Below are positions 1 to 8,238 of a stretch of 43,085 nt of DNA, one piece after another. The stretch is taken from contig CAMJPL010000027.1 in NCBI GenBank assembly GCA_946407735.1, positions 1-43,085 on the forward strand. Direction: 5' to 3'. The notes beneath the pieces are model-generated. The model searched no databases. It was given only the letters and a program-made list of their open reading frames with translations, and was not told the DNA's origin. Positions within the stretch are counted from its first letter, which is position 1, and every line of letters starts with the position of its first letter. This DNA comes from an uncultured Clostridia bacterium (GTDB taxonomy: Bacteria; Bacillota; Clostridia; Oscillospirales; CAG-272). The position numbers and the translations under genes were made by a program.

Positions 1-1
1 C

Positions 2-325
2 GAAGAAACGACGACGTCCGAAGAAACGACGACGTCCGAAGAAACGACAACGTCCGAAGAAACGACAACGTCCGAAGAAACGACGACATCGGAAGAAACA
101 ACGACATCAGAGGAAACTACAACATCCGAAGAAACGACAACATCTGAGGAAACTACAACAACCGAAGAGACGACGACATCGGAAGATACGACGACATCTG
201 AGGAAACGACAACATCGGAGGAAACGACGACATCGGAAGATACGACGACATCCGAGGAAACGACAACATCGGAAGAGACGACGACGTCAGAGGAAACAAC
301 GACGTCCGAAGAAACAACTACGACA
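2..325 (+). repeat. 18 tandem 18-bp units encoding EETTTS
   Basis: Eighteen consecutive 18-bp units encode Glu-Glu/Asp-Thr-Thr-Thr-Ser, with one unit ending in Thr instead of Ser (unit starting at 146). Synonymous third positions vary (acg/aca, tcc/tcg/tca/tct, gaa/gag), and there are GAT (Asp) variants at 182 and 236. The array runs off the left edge, so the true copy number is unknown. It is a Thr/Ser/Glu-rich stalk, probably extended and possibly O-glycosylated (inference). Confidence 0.95.
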
Positions 326-3300
326 GAAGAAACTGCAGCCGCCGAAGACACAGCCGCCGAAAGTGACGGAAACGAGCCTGAAACGCCGGACGCTGCCGAA
401 AGTGAGGAAGATAACGCTGCCGACAGCGACGGTGGAAACGATAACGCCGGTGATACCGAAGAAACCGGCGATGATAAGGAAGACGAGCCGACGGAGTCCG
501 ATCTGCCGGAATATCTTCCCGCTCAGGATTTCACCGCAGAGATAGAAAACGGCCCGAAGATCGTTGTCAGCGCCGACGCCGGAGCTTTCCCGGCCGGTAC
601 CGTCATGACCGCCGAAGCCGTGGATGATGAGGATATTATTTCCTCCGCCAGAGAAGCCGCCATGGCTGACGAGACCGCCGAAGGCAGGGTAGTTTACGTC
701 AAGGCCTACGATATCGCTTTCTTCTCGAAGGATGGCGACGAGATCGAGCCGCGCATCCCGATCCGCGTGAAGATCCGGTCGAGCGAGCGCACCGACAGCG
801 ACGCCCAGACCGTCGTACATATAGATAATGAAGGAAACGCCGCCGTGGTGTCGCAGCCCGACGAAATGATCGTTCCCTCCGCCGCCGAGGAGATAGTCTT
901 CGACGCCGGGTCTTTCTCGGTGTACGCTGTGGTGTACACGGTGGAGCTGCGGACATATGTACTGACCGACAGCGGCGACAGGTACGAAGTCGTAGTTACA
1001 TATGACAGTTCAGCTGAGATTCCGGAGAATGCTGAATTGATGGTTAGTGAGATCAAAAATACAGAGGACATATATTTAGACAATATAAATGCGGTCAATA
1101 ATCATCTCAAAAATATCAATAAAACAACTATTGCGCATCCGGTACAATTTGAAATATCTATTACTGTCGATGGAGAAAAGGTTGAGCCTAAGGAAGGCAG
1201 TATTGTGGATGTAGAAGTAAGGCTGTCACCGGATATTATTGGTATAAATAATAATGATAACAGCGATGATGATTCAACTAATAGAGGGGAGATATGGTAC
1301 AACGGAGTAGAGTTGACAGTTATTGGAGATAATCATTATTGTGGTTATACTATTGCGCATATAAAAGAAAGCGGTGAAATAGAAATAATAAACAATTATG
1401 AGAATTATGTGAATGAAGATGAGAATGTTGTAATCAGTTTTGAAACAGATTCATTTTCTGACTATCTTTTTGATGGGAATAATGGTAATGGTCTTTCTAA
1501 TTTGCCAAGTACGATTTATGTCGGCGATGAGATTTATATGTGGAATCAGGCAGATTACTGGGTAACAGACATAGGTACTGTGGTAACTGAAACAAAGCAT
1601 AATAATAATTGGAGTAATGGTTGGAATTCTCCCGATGATGATAATTTTAAAACAGTTACTGCTATCTCTGAAGGTAGATTTAGGATCTGTCCGAGAAATA
1701 ACTACGGTAATGGTACAGTAAACGGTAGTACTGGAGGAAAAGTTATTACTGTTCTTCCAGCCAGATCAGGTACAACTCCCCCTGCTACAATCAGCACAAT
1801 TAATAACACGGATATAGGGTTAACTTTGAATCTGTTTGACTATGATCTGGATAATTATTTGGACGATTATTACAATGGAGCATCCCATTATGATAATACA
1901 TGTATAAGCGATTTTGCAGGTCACGGAATTAACAGTGGAAATGCCCTCAAATTTTGGGGAAGTGGTATCGGTAATAATTATGGAGGACTGAACCAGTATG
2001 TAGAACATGGTGTTACAAATATAGTGAATAATACCCTGAACAGTTCAGGTTATCCAACATTAAAGAATAATAGTGGTGGCACTGGCAACATGGATTTATC
2101 ATACCTTTTTACCCCTTCTGATGGCACCGATAAGAAAGCCTATACGAATGTAAATGGGTTATTCAAAAAAGATGGTGATTACTATGTTTATGATAGTAAT
2201 CAAAACTATGCTTGGTATAATCCTTCAACCAATAAATTTGAAGTTTATAATTCTACATACGAACAAAAAAGTTCAGGAGAACAAAATTCCGGAACAAATG
2301 GTAAAGCAATCGGCTTCTTCCCATTCCACAAATGGGATAATGAGTACGATTTATATGTAAACTGGAACAAGAATCTCAATCATCATTTCGGTATGTCGAT
2401 GAGTGTCCCGTTCAGTCTGCCAAAGGACCCGAAAGCAGTTGTCGATACGAATGGAAATCCTATCATTTTTGAATTTTCAGGCGATGATGATATGTGGGTA
2501 TTCATCGATGGCAAGCTTGCTATGGATATCGGAGGAATCCATCAGCCGACATCAGGTACTATAAATTTTCAAAATCAAACTGTGACAGTCAATGGTTCAC
2601 AGCAGACATTTGACTTTAACGGATTATACGATGGAAAGAAGCACACGTTGCAGGTGTTCTACATAGAACGAGGCGGCTGTGACTCCAACTGCATGATTAA
2701 ATTCAATCTGACACAGTATGGTGATATACATTTTGACAAAGTTGACAAAGATAATCCAAACGAAAAGCTTTCGGGTGCTGTATTTGGCATATATAAAGAC
2801 AGCGCTTGTTCAGTCCCGCTGCTTGAACAGCTGAAGAACGGAACATCAAGAGCTTATATAGCGGAGTCAGATTCTGATGGTCGTGTTCAGTTTTCGGATA
2901 TTCCTCTCGGGACTTACTATCTGAAGGAACTTCATGCGCCGGAAGGATATCCTGTTGATAATACAGTCCATACAGTAGAAGTATATTTGGATGAGAAAAC
3001 CGGAGAAGTAAAAGTTAAGGTTAAAATAGACGGTACGGATGTTGAAGAAGGAGTTAAGATACTTAATGGGAAACCGGCTCCGATCAATCTCCGTCTGATT
3101 AAAAAATGGCAATATGAAGATGAAACCCCCGCTAATATACCGGAAGGCGTGACCGCTACATTTGAGATAAAAAGAATTCGTACCTATGAAACATATACAG
3201 AACAGACTATAGAAGGTCAGGGACGTGAGGTTTCTCATCTTACGGTAGGATGGATACACGATAATGAGACTCATATATATAAGGAATATGATCTGATTGC

Positions 3301-4417
3301 CTCTTCCACAGCGACAATTTCATGGAGTTATATAAACGATTATACGGGAAGTAAAGACTGTATAAAAAACGGGACCAGAATTGACAAGGAGTATGTCACA
3401 GGAAATGTTGTTTCAGAAGCGATTACTATGCCTGCGGCTAATGGTTCTGCTACATTATATATTATTGACGAATCCGATAATGGTGAAGCTATTCTTAATA
3501 TTAATGTGGCAGGTCAACAGTTCTATGGTAACTCAGGCGGTGGTGTTATCCATACATTCCAGACTATAACTGAACCTGACACTAGCTTTAGTTATACTGG
3601 TGATAATGTGACTAATAATCAGATTACGCTTCCGATCGACACAGATACTTGGCAATATGACTTTATCAATCTTCCTACCTTTGGGAGAGGAAGTGTAAGT
3701 GTAAGTGGAGCAAATCAGGAAGTCGCATTCAACTATTCTTATTATATAGAAGAGGTAAGCAGTAATGTACCTGAAGGCAGAACAGTAATATATAAAGATT
3801 TAAACGGTAATGTAGTCAATTCTCCAATCGGGGCATTGAATAATGTAACTGGCAGTCAATTGATCATAAACAGGATTCCAAAAACTAAAAGCTTATCCTT
3901 TACAAAGATATGGCGTGACGCAGTAGGCGTATCGATTCTTCCATGGCCGTCAAATAAGTCCATAATGGTTACGATAAAACAAGATGATAACGTTTACGCA
4001 ACATATACGATATCTCATCAAGATTTGACGGTCGGTAATATGATTAGTGCTAGTGGTGAAGACTCAGAGAACAAACAGAAACTTTCTGTGAAAGCTGCAG
4101 ATCCCAGCGTTGGTTATACTTTTGCCTTGACAGGACTTCCATATGGTGACACAGAAGATGGGTATTCTTACTATGTATCAGAGGAAGCTGTTGATGGTTA
4201 TCAGCCTGCCAAATATATGGATTCAAATGGCATTCAGGCTTTGGGAGCAAATCAAATCGGTAATAATGGTAGAATATATAACGACCAAATCGGTGCGGCT
4301 CTCCCCTCAACTGGTGGCAGTGGTACGATCGGATTCTATGTCGTCGGAGCTGCGATGATCTGTACATTCATGATCTCACCGCTGATTCTTCGCAGGAGAA
4401 AACGTATGAGCGAATGA
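2..4417 (+). CDS. LPXTG-anchored fibro-slime/SpaA/Cna-B surface adhesin, 5' partial
   Basis: The frame is open from base 2, so the start and signal peptide lie left of the window; 1471 residues are visible (numbered from base 2). In order: 18 EETTTS-type hexapeptides (1-108), an acidic Ala/Glu/Asp linker (about 109-180), two related beta modules that each end near a TDSFS/GSFS-Y motif, a fibro-slime domain (about 609-907) with the signature FSGDDDMWVFIDG, a SpaA-like fold (about 907-1025; FDKVD and YYLKELHAPEGY), two Cna-B-like domains (about 1027-1200 and 1296-1430), LPSTGG at 1434, a hydrophobic helix and an RRRKR tail. Family knowledge says a sortase would link it to the cell wall; no sortase gene is present here. 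Base composition turns AT-rich after about position 1010, inside the gene, while the repeat stalk has the GC-rich codons of the neighbours. Likely a glycan- or host-binding adhesin or pilin-like protein; the ligand is unknown. Confidence 0.9.
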   Translation, partial: EETTTSEETTTSEETTTSEETTTSEETTTSEETTTSEETTTSEETTTSEETTTTEETTTSEDTTTSEETTTSEETTTSEDTTTSEETTTSEETTTSEETTTSEETTTTEETAAAEDTAAESDGNEPETPDAAESEEDNAADSDGGNDNAGDTEETGDDKEDEPTESDLPEYLPAQDFTAEIENGPKIVVSADAGAFPAGTVMTAEAVDDEDIISSAREAAMADETAEGRVVYVKAYDIAFFSKDGDEIEPRIPIRVKIRSSERTDSDAQTVVHIDNEGNAAVVSQPDEMIVPSAAEEIVFDAGSFSVYAVVYTVELRTYVLTDSGDRYEVVVTYDSSAEIPENAELMVSEIKNTEDIYLDNINAVNNHLKNINKTTIAHPVQFEISITVDGEKVEPKEGSIVDVEVRLSPDIIGINNNDNSDDDSTNRGEIWYNGVELTVIGDNHYCGYTIAHIKESGEIEIINNYENYVNEDENVVISFETDSFSDYLFDGNNGNGLSNLPSTIYVGDEIYMWNQADYWVTDIGTVVTETKHNNNWSNGWNSPDDDNFKTVTAISEGRFRICPRNNYGNGTVNGSTGGKVITVLPARSGTTPPATISTINNTDIGLTLNLFDYDLDNYLDDYYNGASHYDNTCISDFAGHGINSGNALKFWGSGIGNNYGGLNQYVEHGVTNIVNNTLNSSGYPTLKNNSGGTGNMDLSYLFTPSDGTDKKAYTNVNGLFKKDGDYYVYDSNQNYAWYNPSTNKFEVYNSTYEQKSSGEQNSGTNGKAIGFFPFHKWDNEYDLYVNWNKNLNHHFGMSMSVPFSLPKDPKAVVDTNGNPIIFEFSGDDDMWVFIDGKLAMDIGGIHQPTSGTINFQNQTVTVNGSQQTFDFNGLYDGKKHTLQVFYIERGGCDSNCMIKFNLTQYGDIHFDKVDKDNPNEKLSGAVFGIYKDSACSVPLLEQLKNGTSRAYIAESDSDGRVQFSDIPLGTYYLKELHAPEGYPVDNTVHTVEVYLDEKTGEVKVKVKIDGTDVEEGVKILNGKPAPINLRLIKKWQYEDETPANIPEGVTATFEIKRIRTYETYTEQTIEGQGREVSHLTVGWIHDNETHIYKEYDLIASSTATISWSYINDYTGSKDCIKNGTRIDKEYVTGNVVSEAITMPAANGSATLYIIDESDNGEAILNINVAGQQFYGNSGGGVIHTFQTITEPDTSFSYTGDNVTNNQITLPIDTDTWQYDFINLPTFGRGSVSVSGANQEVAFNYSYYIEEVSSNVPEGRTVIYKDLNGNVVNSPIGALNNVTGSQLIINRIPKTKSLSFTKIWRDAVGVSILPWPSNKSIMVTIKQDDNVYATYTISHQDLTVGNMISASGEDSENKQKLSVKAADPSVGYTFALTGLPYGDTEDGYSYYVSEEAVDGYQPAKYMDSNGIQALGANQIGNNGRIYNDQIGAALPSTGGSGTIGFYVVGAAMICTFMISPLILRRRKRMSE

Positions 4418-4430
4418 AAGAATATATAAA

Positions 4431-4463
4431 ACTCTCCCCCGTATCCGAAATACGGGGGAGAGT
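4431..4463 (-). terminator. Intrinsic terminator of the permease-GGDEF gene
   Basis: Perfect 14-bp stem (arms 4431-4444 and 4450-4463) with a 5-nt loop, lying between convergent genes. On the minus strand the stem is followed by a T-rich tail (TTTTATATATT). On the plus strand there is no T run, so termination of the adhesin gene from this side is less certain. Confidence 0.85.
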
Positions 4464-4482
4464 CCTGTTCACTGCCTTGCGT

Positions 4483-6681
4483 TCATTCTCTCGTCTTCGC
4501 GCCCAGGGCTTTCAGCTCCTGCTTACGTTTGTACATGGCGGCGTCGGCGCGGACGAATACCGCGTGAAGATCGGCGTCCTCGCCCTTCTTCCAGTCCGAA
4601 ACGCCGACCGAGACCACGACGCCGCCGGATGAGATGTTCCCGACCGATCTGCGGTCGAGCTCCGAGATGAGATCGCCCCTCGACGCGAAGTCGCGTCCCG
4701 ACAGCCAGACGACGAACTCATCGCCGCCAATCCGATAGACCGGGCTGTGAGCGAATATCTCGCATATCAGCATGGCTGCCGAGCGGATGTAGTCGTCCCC
4801 GGCTTTGTGGCCGAAGGTGTCGTTGACGTATTTAAGCCCGTTTATGTCGCAGACGGCGACTGAGAACTCATCCGCGGCGCCGCTTTGGATCATCCTGTCG
4901 GCTTCCTGCTCCTTCTCCGACCAGGCGTGTTTGCTTTTCACGCCGGTGAGCTGATCGCGGTTTATGGCGTCTCTCGCCGCAGATAGCTGGGACTCGCTCT
5001 CCTGAGCGCGGCGGCTCATAAGGGCGTAGTTGTTGAGCAGAACGCCGAGCGATAGCGCGAACAGAGCGACTACGACGATGACGCTCCTCGCGTTCGTCGT
5101 GCGAAGCGCGGAAAGCTCGGCTGTGATGAATCCGCCCTCGTCGACGGCGATGCCGCTCGCGAGATAGTGGCTTTGAACGTGCTTCATCGCGTCGGTCGTC
5201 GCCTCGATCATCGAACGGTTCATCCAGACGAGCGAGACGAACAGGATGAGCGACAGCAGGGCGATCCAGACGATGATCGACTTCCCGAAGCGCTTTTCAC
5301 CATCCCGCCTGAGCGTGACGCGGAAATAGATGAATCCGAGCACCGCCCACACGACGAACAGGAAATACGATTCGGTCTCCATCGAGCCGGTGGTGAAAAG
5401 GTTCGGGATGAGCAGATACAGCATGAATCCGGTCATCACCGCGAGCCCGACGATCCCGAGCCGACGGTCGGCTGTATCTCCCCTCGTCCGGGCGAGACGC
5501 GCCGCCGAAGCCGAGACAAAGCCGTAAATCAGCGTCGCGCCGAGCGTCGTCACGTCGACTATCCAGCCAATCGCCGTACGTCCGACGAACGGGATCACAG
5601 CCGAAAGACAGGCGATAAGTATCACAGCCCTGTGCGGCACACCGTGGGAATTGGTTTCGGCGAATCGTTTCGGCAGGATGCCGTCCCTCGCCATCGCGCA
5701 GAAGAGACGGCTCAGGGCGATTATATTGCCGATAAGCGACGTCAGTATCAGCGCAGCGAGAGCCGCCGTCAGAGCCGTGATCCCCGGCTGACCGAGATAA
5801 TGCCCGGCCGCGTAGAAGGCCGGCAGAGCCTCGATACCGCTTAGATTGCCGAGATCGGCGATATATTCGAGCCATGTCGCGTACTGCGGCGGGAACGCGG
5901 AGACCGACAGCATGATGATGAAGGCGTAAAGAGCGGTCGCCGATATGACAGCCGCGGTGAGGATGCCGAAGGACTTCTTCCTCTTGAATTTGAATTCCTC
6001 GGTCGAATGAGAGATGTTCTCAAATCCGATGAAAGCCCACGGAGAGATCACGGCGATATGAAGGATCTGCCTTAACGCCCCGGTGTCCGGGATGAGATAG
6101 GGAGCCGCCGATCCGCCGCCGCCGAAAAGCGAAACGATGAATACCGCCGTGATAACGACGGATATGACCGCGGCGAGACCGATCATTATGTATGACGTGA
6201 TTTTCCGGTCCATGCAGCAGAGCAGGGCGATCAGCACGACGGCAGCGACCGAGATCAGCGCCTCGCCGAGGTAGACGTCGTAGCCGAACAGGGAATACAT
6301 CCGCCCGAATCTGAATACGTCGCCGATGAAATATCTCGCGAAAAGCGGGATCGCCGTGGCGTTGGCCCACAGCATGGCGAGATATGTCAGCATGAGGAAC
6401 CACGCGACGAGGAAGCCCTGATCATACCCGAAGGCGTCGCGGGCGTAGGAATAGGCGCCGCCGCAGTCGGGGAAGCAGTTTATAAGATAGTGATAGCAGC
6501 GGCTTATCACGATCATTATGACGGCTCCGATCATAAGTCCGAGCACCGAGCCGAGCGGTCCCGCCTGCGACAGATAGGTGTTCGCCGTGATGACGAGAGA
6601 GCCCCATCCGACGGAGGTGCCGAGAGCGAGAGCCCAGGCCCCCGTCCGGGAGAGATACGGCGTAAGCTTTTTCTGTTCCAT
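4483..6681 (-). CDS. APC-family amino-acid permease fused to a GGDEF diguanylate cyclase
   Basis: 732 residues. Residues about 1-450 are an APC-superfamily permease: it opens with SRTGAWALALGTSVGWGS, contains WAFIGFENISHSTEEFKFKR and has about 12 hydrophobic helices. Two further membrane segments follow, separated by a predicted external loop of about 50 residues (MIEATTDAMKHVQSHY and onward). After a short alpha-helical linker comes a complete GGDEF domain: DQLTGVKSKHAW, CDINGLKYVNDTFGHKAGDD and RIGGDEF (GGDEF = residues 652-656, DNA 4714-4728). The active-site motif is intact, so c-di-GMP synthesis is expected. The usual RxxD inhibitory site upstream of GGDEF is absent. An in-frame start 19 codons further up was rejected because a TATAAT box lies inside that extension. 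Plausibly a permease that couples transport or binding of an amino acid to c-di-GMP output. Confidence 0.88.
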   Translation of the reverse strand: MEQKKLTPYLSRTGAWALALGTSVGWGSLVITANTYLSQAGPLGSVLGLMIGAVIMIVISRCYHYLINCFPDCGGAYSYARDAFGYDQGFLVAWFLMLTYLAMLWANATAIPLFARYFIGDVFRFGRMYSLFGYDVYLGEALISVAAVVLIALLCCMDRKITSYIMIGLAAVISVVITAVFIVSLFGGGGSAAPYLIPDTGALRQILHIAVISPWAFIGFENISHSTEEFKFKRKKSFGILTAAVISATALYAFIIMLSVSAFPPQYATWLEYIADLGNLSGIEALPAFYAAGHYLGQPGITALTAALAALILTSLIGNIIALSRLFCAMARDGILPKRFAETNSHGVPHRAVILIACLSAVIPFVGRTAIGWIVDVTTLGATLIYGFVSASAARLARTRGDTADRRLGIVGLAVMTGFMLYLLIPNLFTTGSMETESYFLFVVWAVLGFIYFRVTLRRDGEKRFGKSIIVWIALLSLILFVSLVWMNRSMIEATTDAMKHVQSHYLASGIAVDEGGFITAELSALRTTNARSVIVVVALFALSLGVLLNNYALMSRRAQESESQLSAARDAINRDQLTGVKSKHAWSEKEQEADRMIQSGAADEFSVAVCDINGLKYVNDTFGHKAGDDYIRSAAMLICEIFAHSPVYRIGGDEFVVWLSGRDFASRGDLISELDRRSVGNISSGGVVVSVGVSDWKKGEDADLHAVFVRADAAMYKRKQELKALGAKTRE

Positions 6682-6720
6682 GATGAATAATGATAAGAAG
6701 CGAGTATTTACTTTTACTAT

Positions 6721-6749
6721 ATTATAACATAAAAGCATCCCGAGTTCAA
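6721..6749 (-). promoter_or_regulatory. Sigma70 promoter of the permease-GGDEF gene
   Basis: On the minus strand: -35 TTGAAC (6744-6749), a 17-bp spacer and -10 TATAAT (6721-6726). It lies 40 bp upstream of the ATG at 6681 and decides that start. Confidence 0.85.
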
Positions 6750-6828
6750 TAGATGGAGTGAAATTTAACCGCGCATACGGGAAAACGCTTTTTTGTCAGC
6801 TGTGAGGCGAAAAACTTTGCCGTTCCTA

Positions 6829-6857
6829 TTGAAAAAAAACGGCAAATGTGGTACAAT
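6829..6857 (+). promoter_or_regulatory. Sigma70 promoter of the Gfo/Idh/MocA gene
   Basis: -35 TTGAAA (6829-6834), 17-bp spacer, -10 TACAAT (6852-6857), about 60 bp upstream of the ATG. It is divergent from the permease-GGDEF promoter. Confidence 0.8.
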
Positions 6858-6918
6858 AGACGAAGCCGGGCATACATCCCGGCAATAAGGGCAACAAGCC
6901 GAAAAAGGGACGCATATC

Positions 6919-7968
6919 ATGAATAAAAAACTCAAGGTCGGCATCGTCGGTGCCGGAAACATCGCAACAAGCTGCCATCTGCCGTCATATCAGGAGCTCA
7001 GCGACCGCGTCGAGGTCGTTGCCATAGCCGATATCGTGCCGGAGCGCGCGAAGGACGCCGCCGAGAAGTTCGGCGTGCCGCATTATTACGACTCCGTCGA
7101 GGCGCTTCTCGCCGGCGAGCCGGACGTCGACTATATCGACATATGCGTCTGGACCGCCGCTCACGCTCCCGTCGCCATCGCCGCGGCGAAAGCGGGGAAG
7201 CACATCCTCTGCGAGAAGCCGCTCGCCGCGTCTCTCGAGCAGGGACTCGCCATCGAGGCGGCCGTGAAGGAGGCCGGAGTGCAGTTCATGCTCGCCGTCG
7301 TCACCCGTTATGGCGCCGAGCAGCAGAAGGTGATCGAGCTTGAGAACGAAGGCGTTTTCGGCGAGATCTACTACGCCAAGACGAGCTACATGCGCCGCCG
7401 CGGGACGCCGGGCGGATGGTTCACCGACAAGGAGCTCGCCGGAGGCGGCCCTGTCCTCGATATAGGCGTGCACGCCATCGACCGCACATGGTACCTGATG
7501 GGCAGACCGAAGCCGATATCCGTTTCCGCCGAGATTTCGTACCGCATCGGCGATTACAAGACGAAGGGCGTCGGACGCTGGGAGCCGTTCGGCAAGGGAC
7601 GCGGCGTCTTCGACACCGAGGATTCGGCGTCTGTGTTCTTCCGCTTCGAGGGCGGCAAGTCGATGGTCGCCGAGATCTCGTGGGCGATCAACGGCACCGA
7701 GTCGGCGACGACCGTTCTCTACGGCTCGAAGGCCGGATGCACTTTCGACCCGCTGACGATCTACTGCGAGGACTCCGACGGCTATCTCTCGACCGTGAAG
7801 CCCGAGACCACGCCGGTGAACTACTTCACCGAGGAGATCCGCCACTTCATCTTCTGCCTTAATACCGATACCACCCCGATATCGCCGATAAGCGACGCCG
7901 TGACCGTCCAGCGCATGCTCGACGGCATCTACCGCTCCGCCGAGGCGCATAAGGAAGTGGAGATATAA
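6919..7968 (+). CDS. Gfo/Idh/MocA-family NAD(P)-dependent oxidoreductase
   Basis: 349 residues, the normal length for the family. It has an N-terminal Rossmann fold with VGIVGAGNIA (residues about 7-16), the family's CEKPLA motif after the fourth strand, and a C-terminal alpha/beta domain whose DIGVHAID carries the usual catalytic His/Asp pair. These enzymes oxidise or reduce sugars, inositols or sugar derivatives with NAD(P); the substrate cannot be read from sequence. It is a single-gene unit with its own promoter, a purine-rich AGGGA site upstream of the ATG and a strong terminator after it. It does not appear to be co-transcribed with the divergent permease. Confidence 0.92.
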   Translation: MNKKLKVGIVGAGNIATSCHLPSYQELSDRVEVVAIADIVPERAKDAAEKFGVPHYYDSVEALLAGEPDVDYIDICVWTAAHAPVAIAAAKAGKHILCEKPLAASLEQGLAIEAAVKEAGVQFMLAVVTRYGAEQQKVIELENEGVFGEIYYAKTSYMRRRGTPGGWFTDKELAGGGPVLDIGVHAIDRTWYLMGRPKPISVSAEISYRIGDYKTKGVGRWEPFGKGRGVFDTEDSASVFFRFEGGKSMVAEISWAINGTESATTVLYGSKAGCTFDPLTIYCEDSDGYLSTVKPETTPVNYFTEEIRHFIFCLNTDTTPISPISDAVTVQRMLDGIYRSAEAHKEVEI

Positions 7969-7986
7969 GGTTATAAAACAAAAAAA

Positions 7987-8024
7987 CAGAGTGATGGATA
8001 AAAACCATCACTCTGCTGTTTTTT
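7987..8024. terminator. Bidirectional terminator between convergent genes
   Basis: Eleven-bp perfect stem (7987-7997 and 8005-8015) with a 7-nt loop. A TTTTTT run follows on the plus strand, and on the minus strand the tail reads TTTTTTTGTTTT. It serves both the oxidoreductase and the minus-strand peptide gene. Confidence 0.92.
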
Positions 8025-8032
8025 ATGAGAGA

Positions 8033-8224
8033 TCATTCATCATCAAGATTGTTGTCTTCGAGATAGGCGTAATAGTCCAGCTCGCTTGAGAACATGCTCC
8101 TATTCGGAGTTGAAGACACCGAATATGGAGGCACCTCAGTAGGAGTAGTAATACTCTCACCTATAGTGTCAACATTACTGTCGAAAACAATAACCTCGAT
8201 TTCCAGCTTCTCGTATATTTCCAT
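8033..8224 (-). CDS. 63-residue acidic peptide downstream of the transglutaminase gene
   Basis: A real small gene: AAAGGAGAG lies nine bases before the ATG, it starts 14 bp after the transglutaminase stop on the same strand, and a terminator follows directly. The product opens MEIYEKLEIEVIVFDSN and ends ELDYYAYLEDNNLDDE. It has no signal peptide and no cysteine, and is rich in Ser, Thr, Pro, Asp and Glu. From memory, the opening (YEK..EIEV..FD...D) resembles short, poorly characterised clostridial peptides that begin KYEKP-x-xEV, some of which are suspected to be modified peptides. That resemblance is an impression, not a proven homology. The function is unknown. Its position suggests it works with, or is a substrate of, something made by the same operon. 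Confidence 0.75.
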   Translation of the reverse strand: MEIYEKLEIEVIVFDSNVDTIGESITTPTEVPPYSVSSTPNRSMFSSELDYYAYLEDNNLDDE

Positions 8225-8238
8225 ATTCTTACTCTCCT

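Noticed and set aside
2..325. Direct repeats that could suggest a CRISPR or satellite
   Set aside because: The units are 18 bp, contiguous, keep the reading frame and encode EETTTS inside a surface protein; there are no spacers.
6682..6738. 19-codon N-terminal extension of the permease-GGDEF protein
   Set aside because: It would place the -10 box inside the coding region, and the conserved permease N terminus begins after the ATG at 6681.
6776..6793. GGAAAACGCTTTTT as a LacI/CcpA operator in the divergent region
   Set aside because: Only partly palindromic, upstream of both promoters and not repeated; too weak to list as a site.
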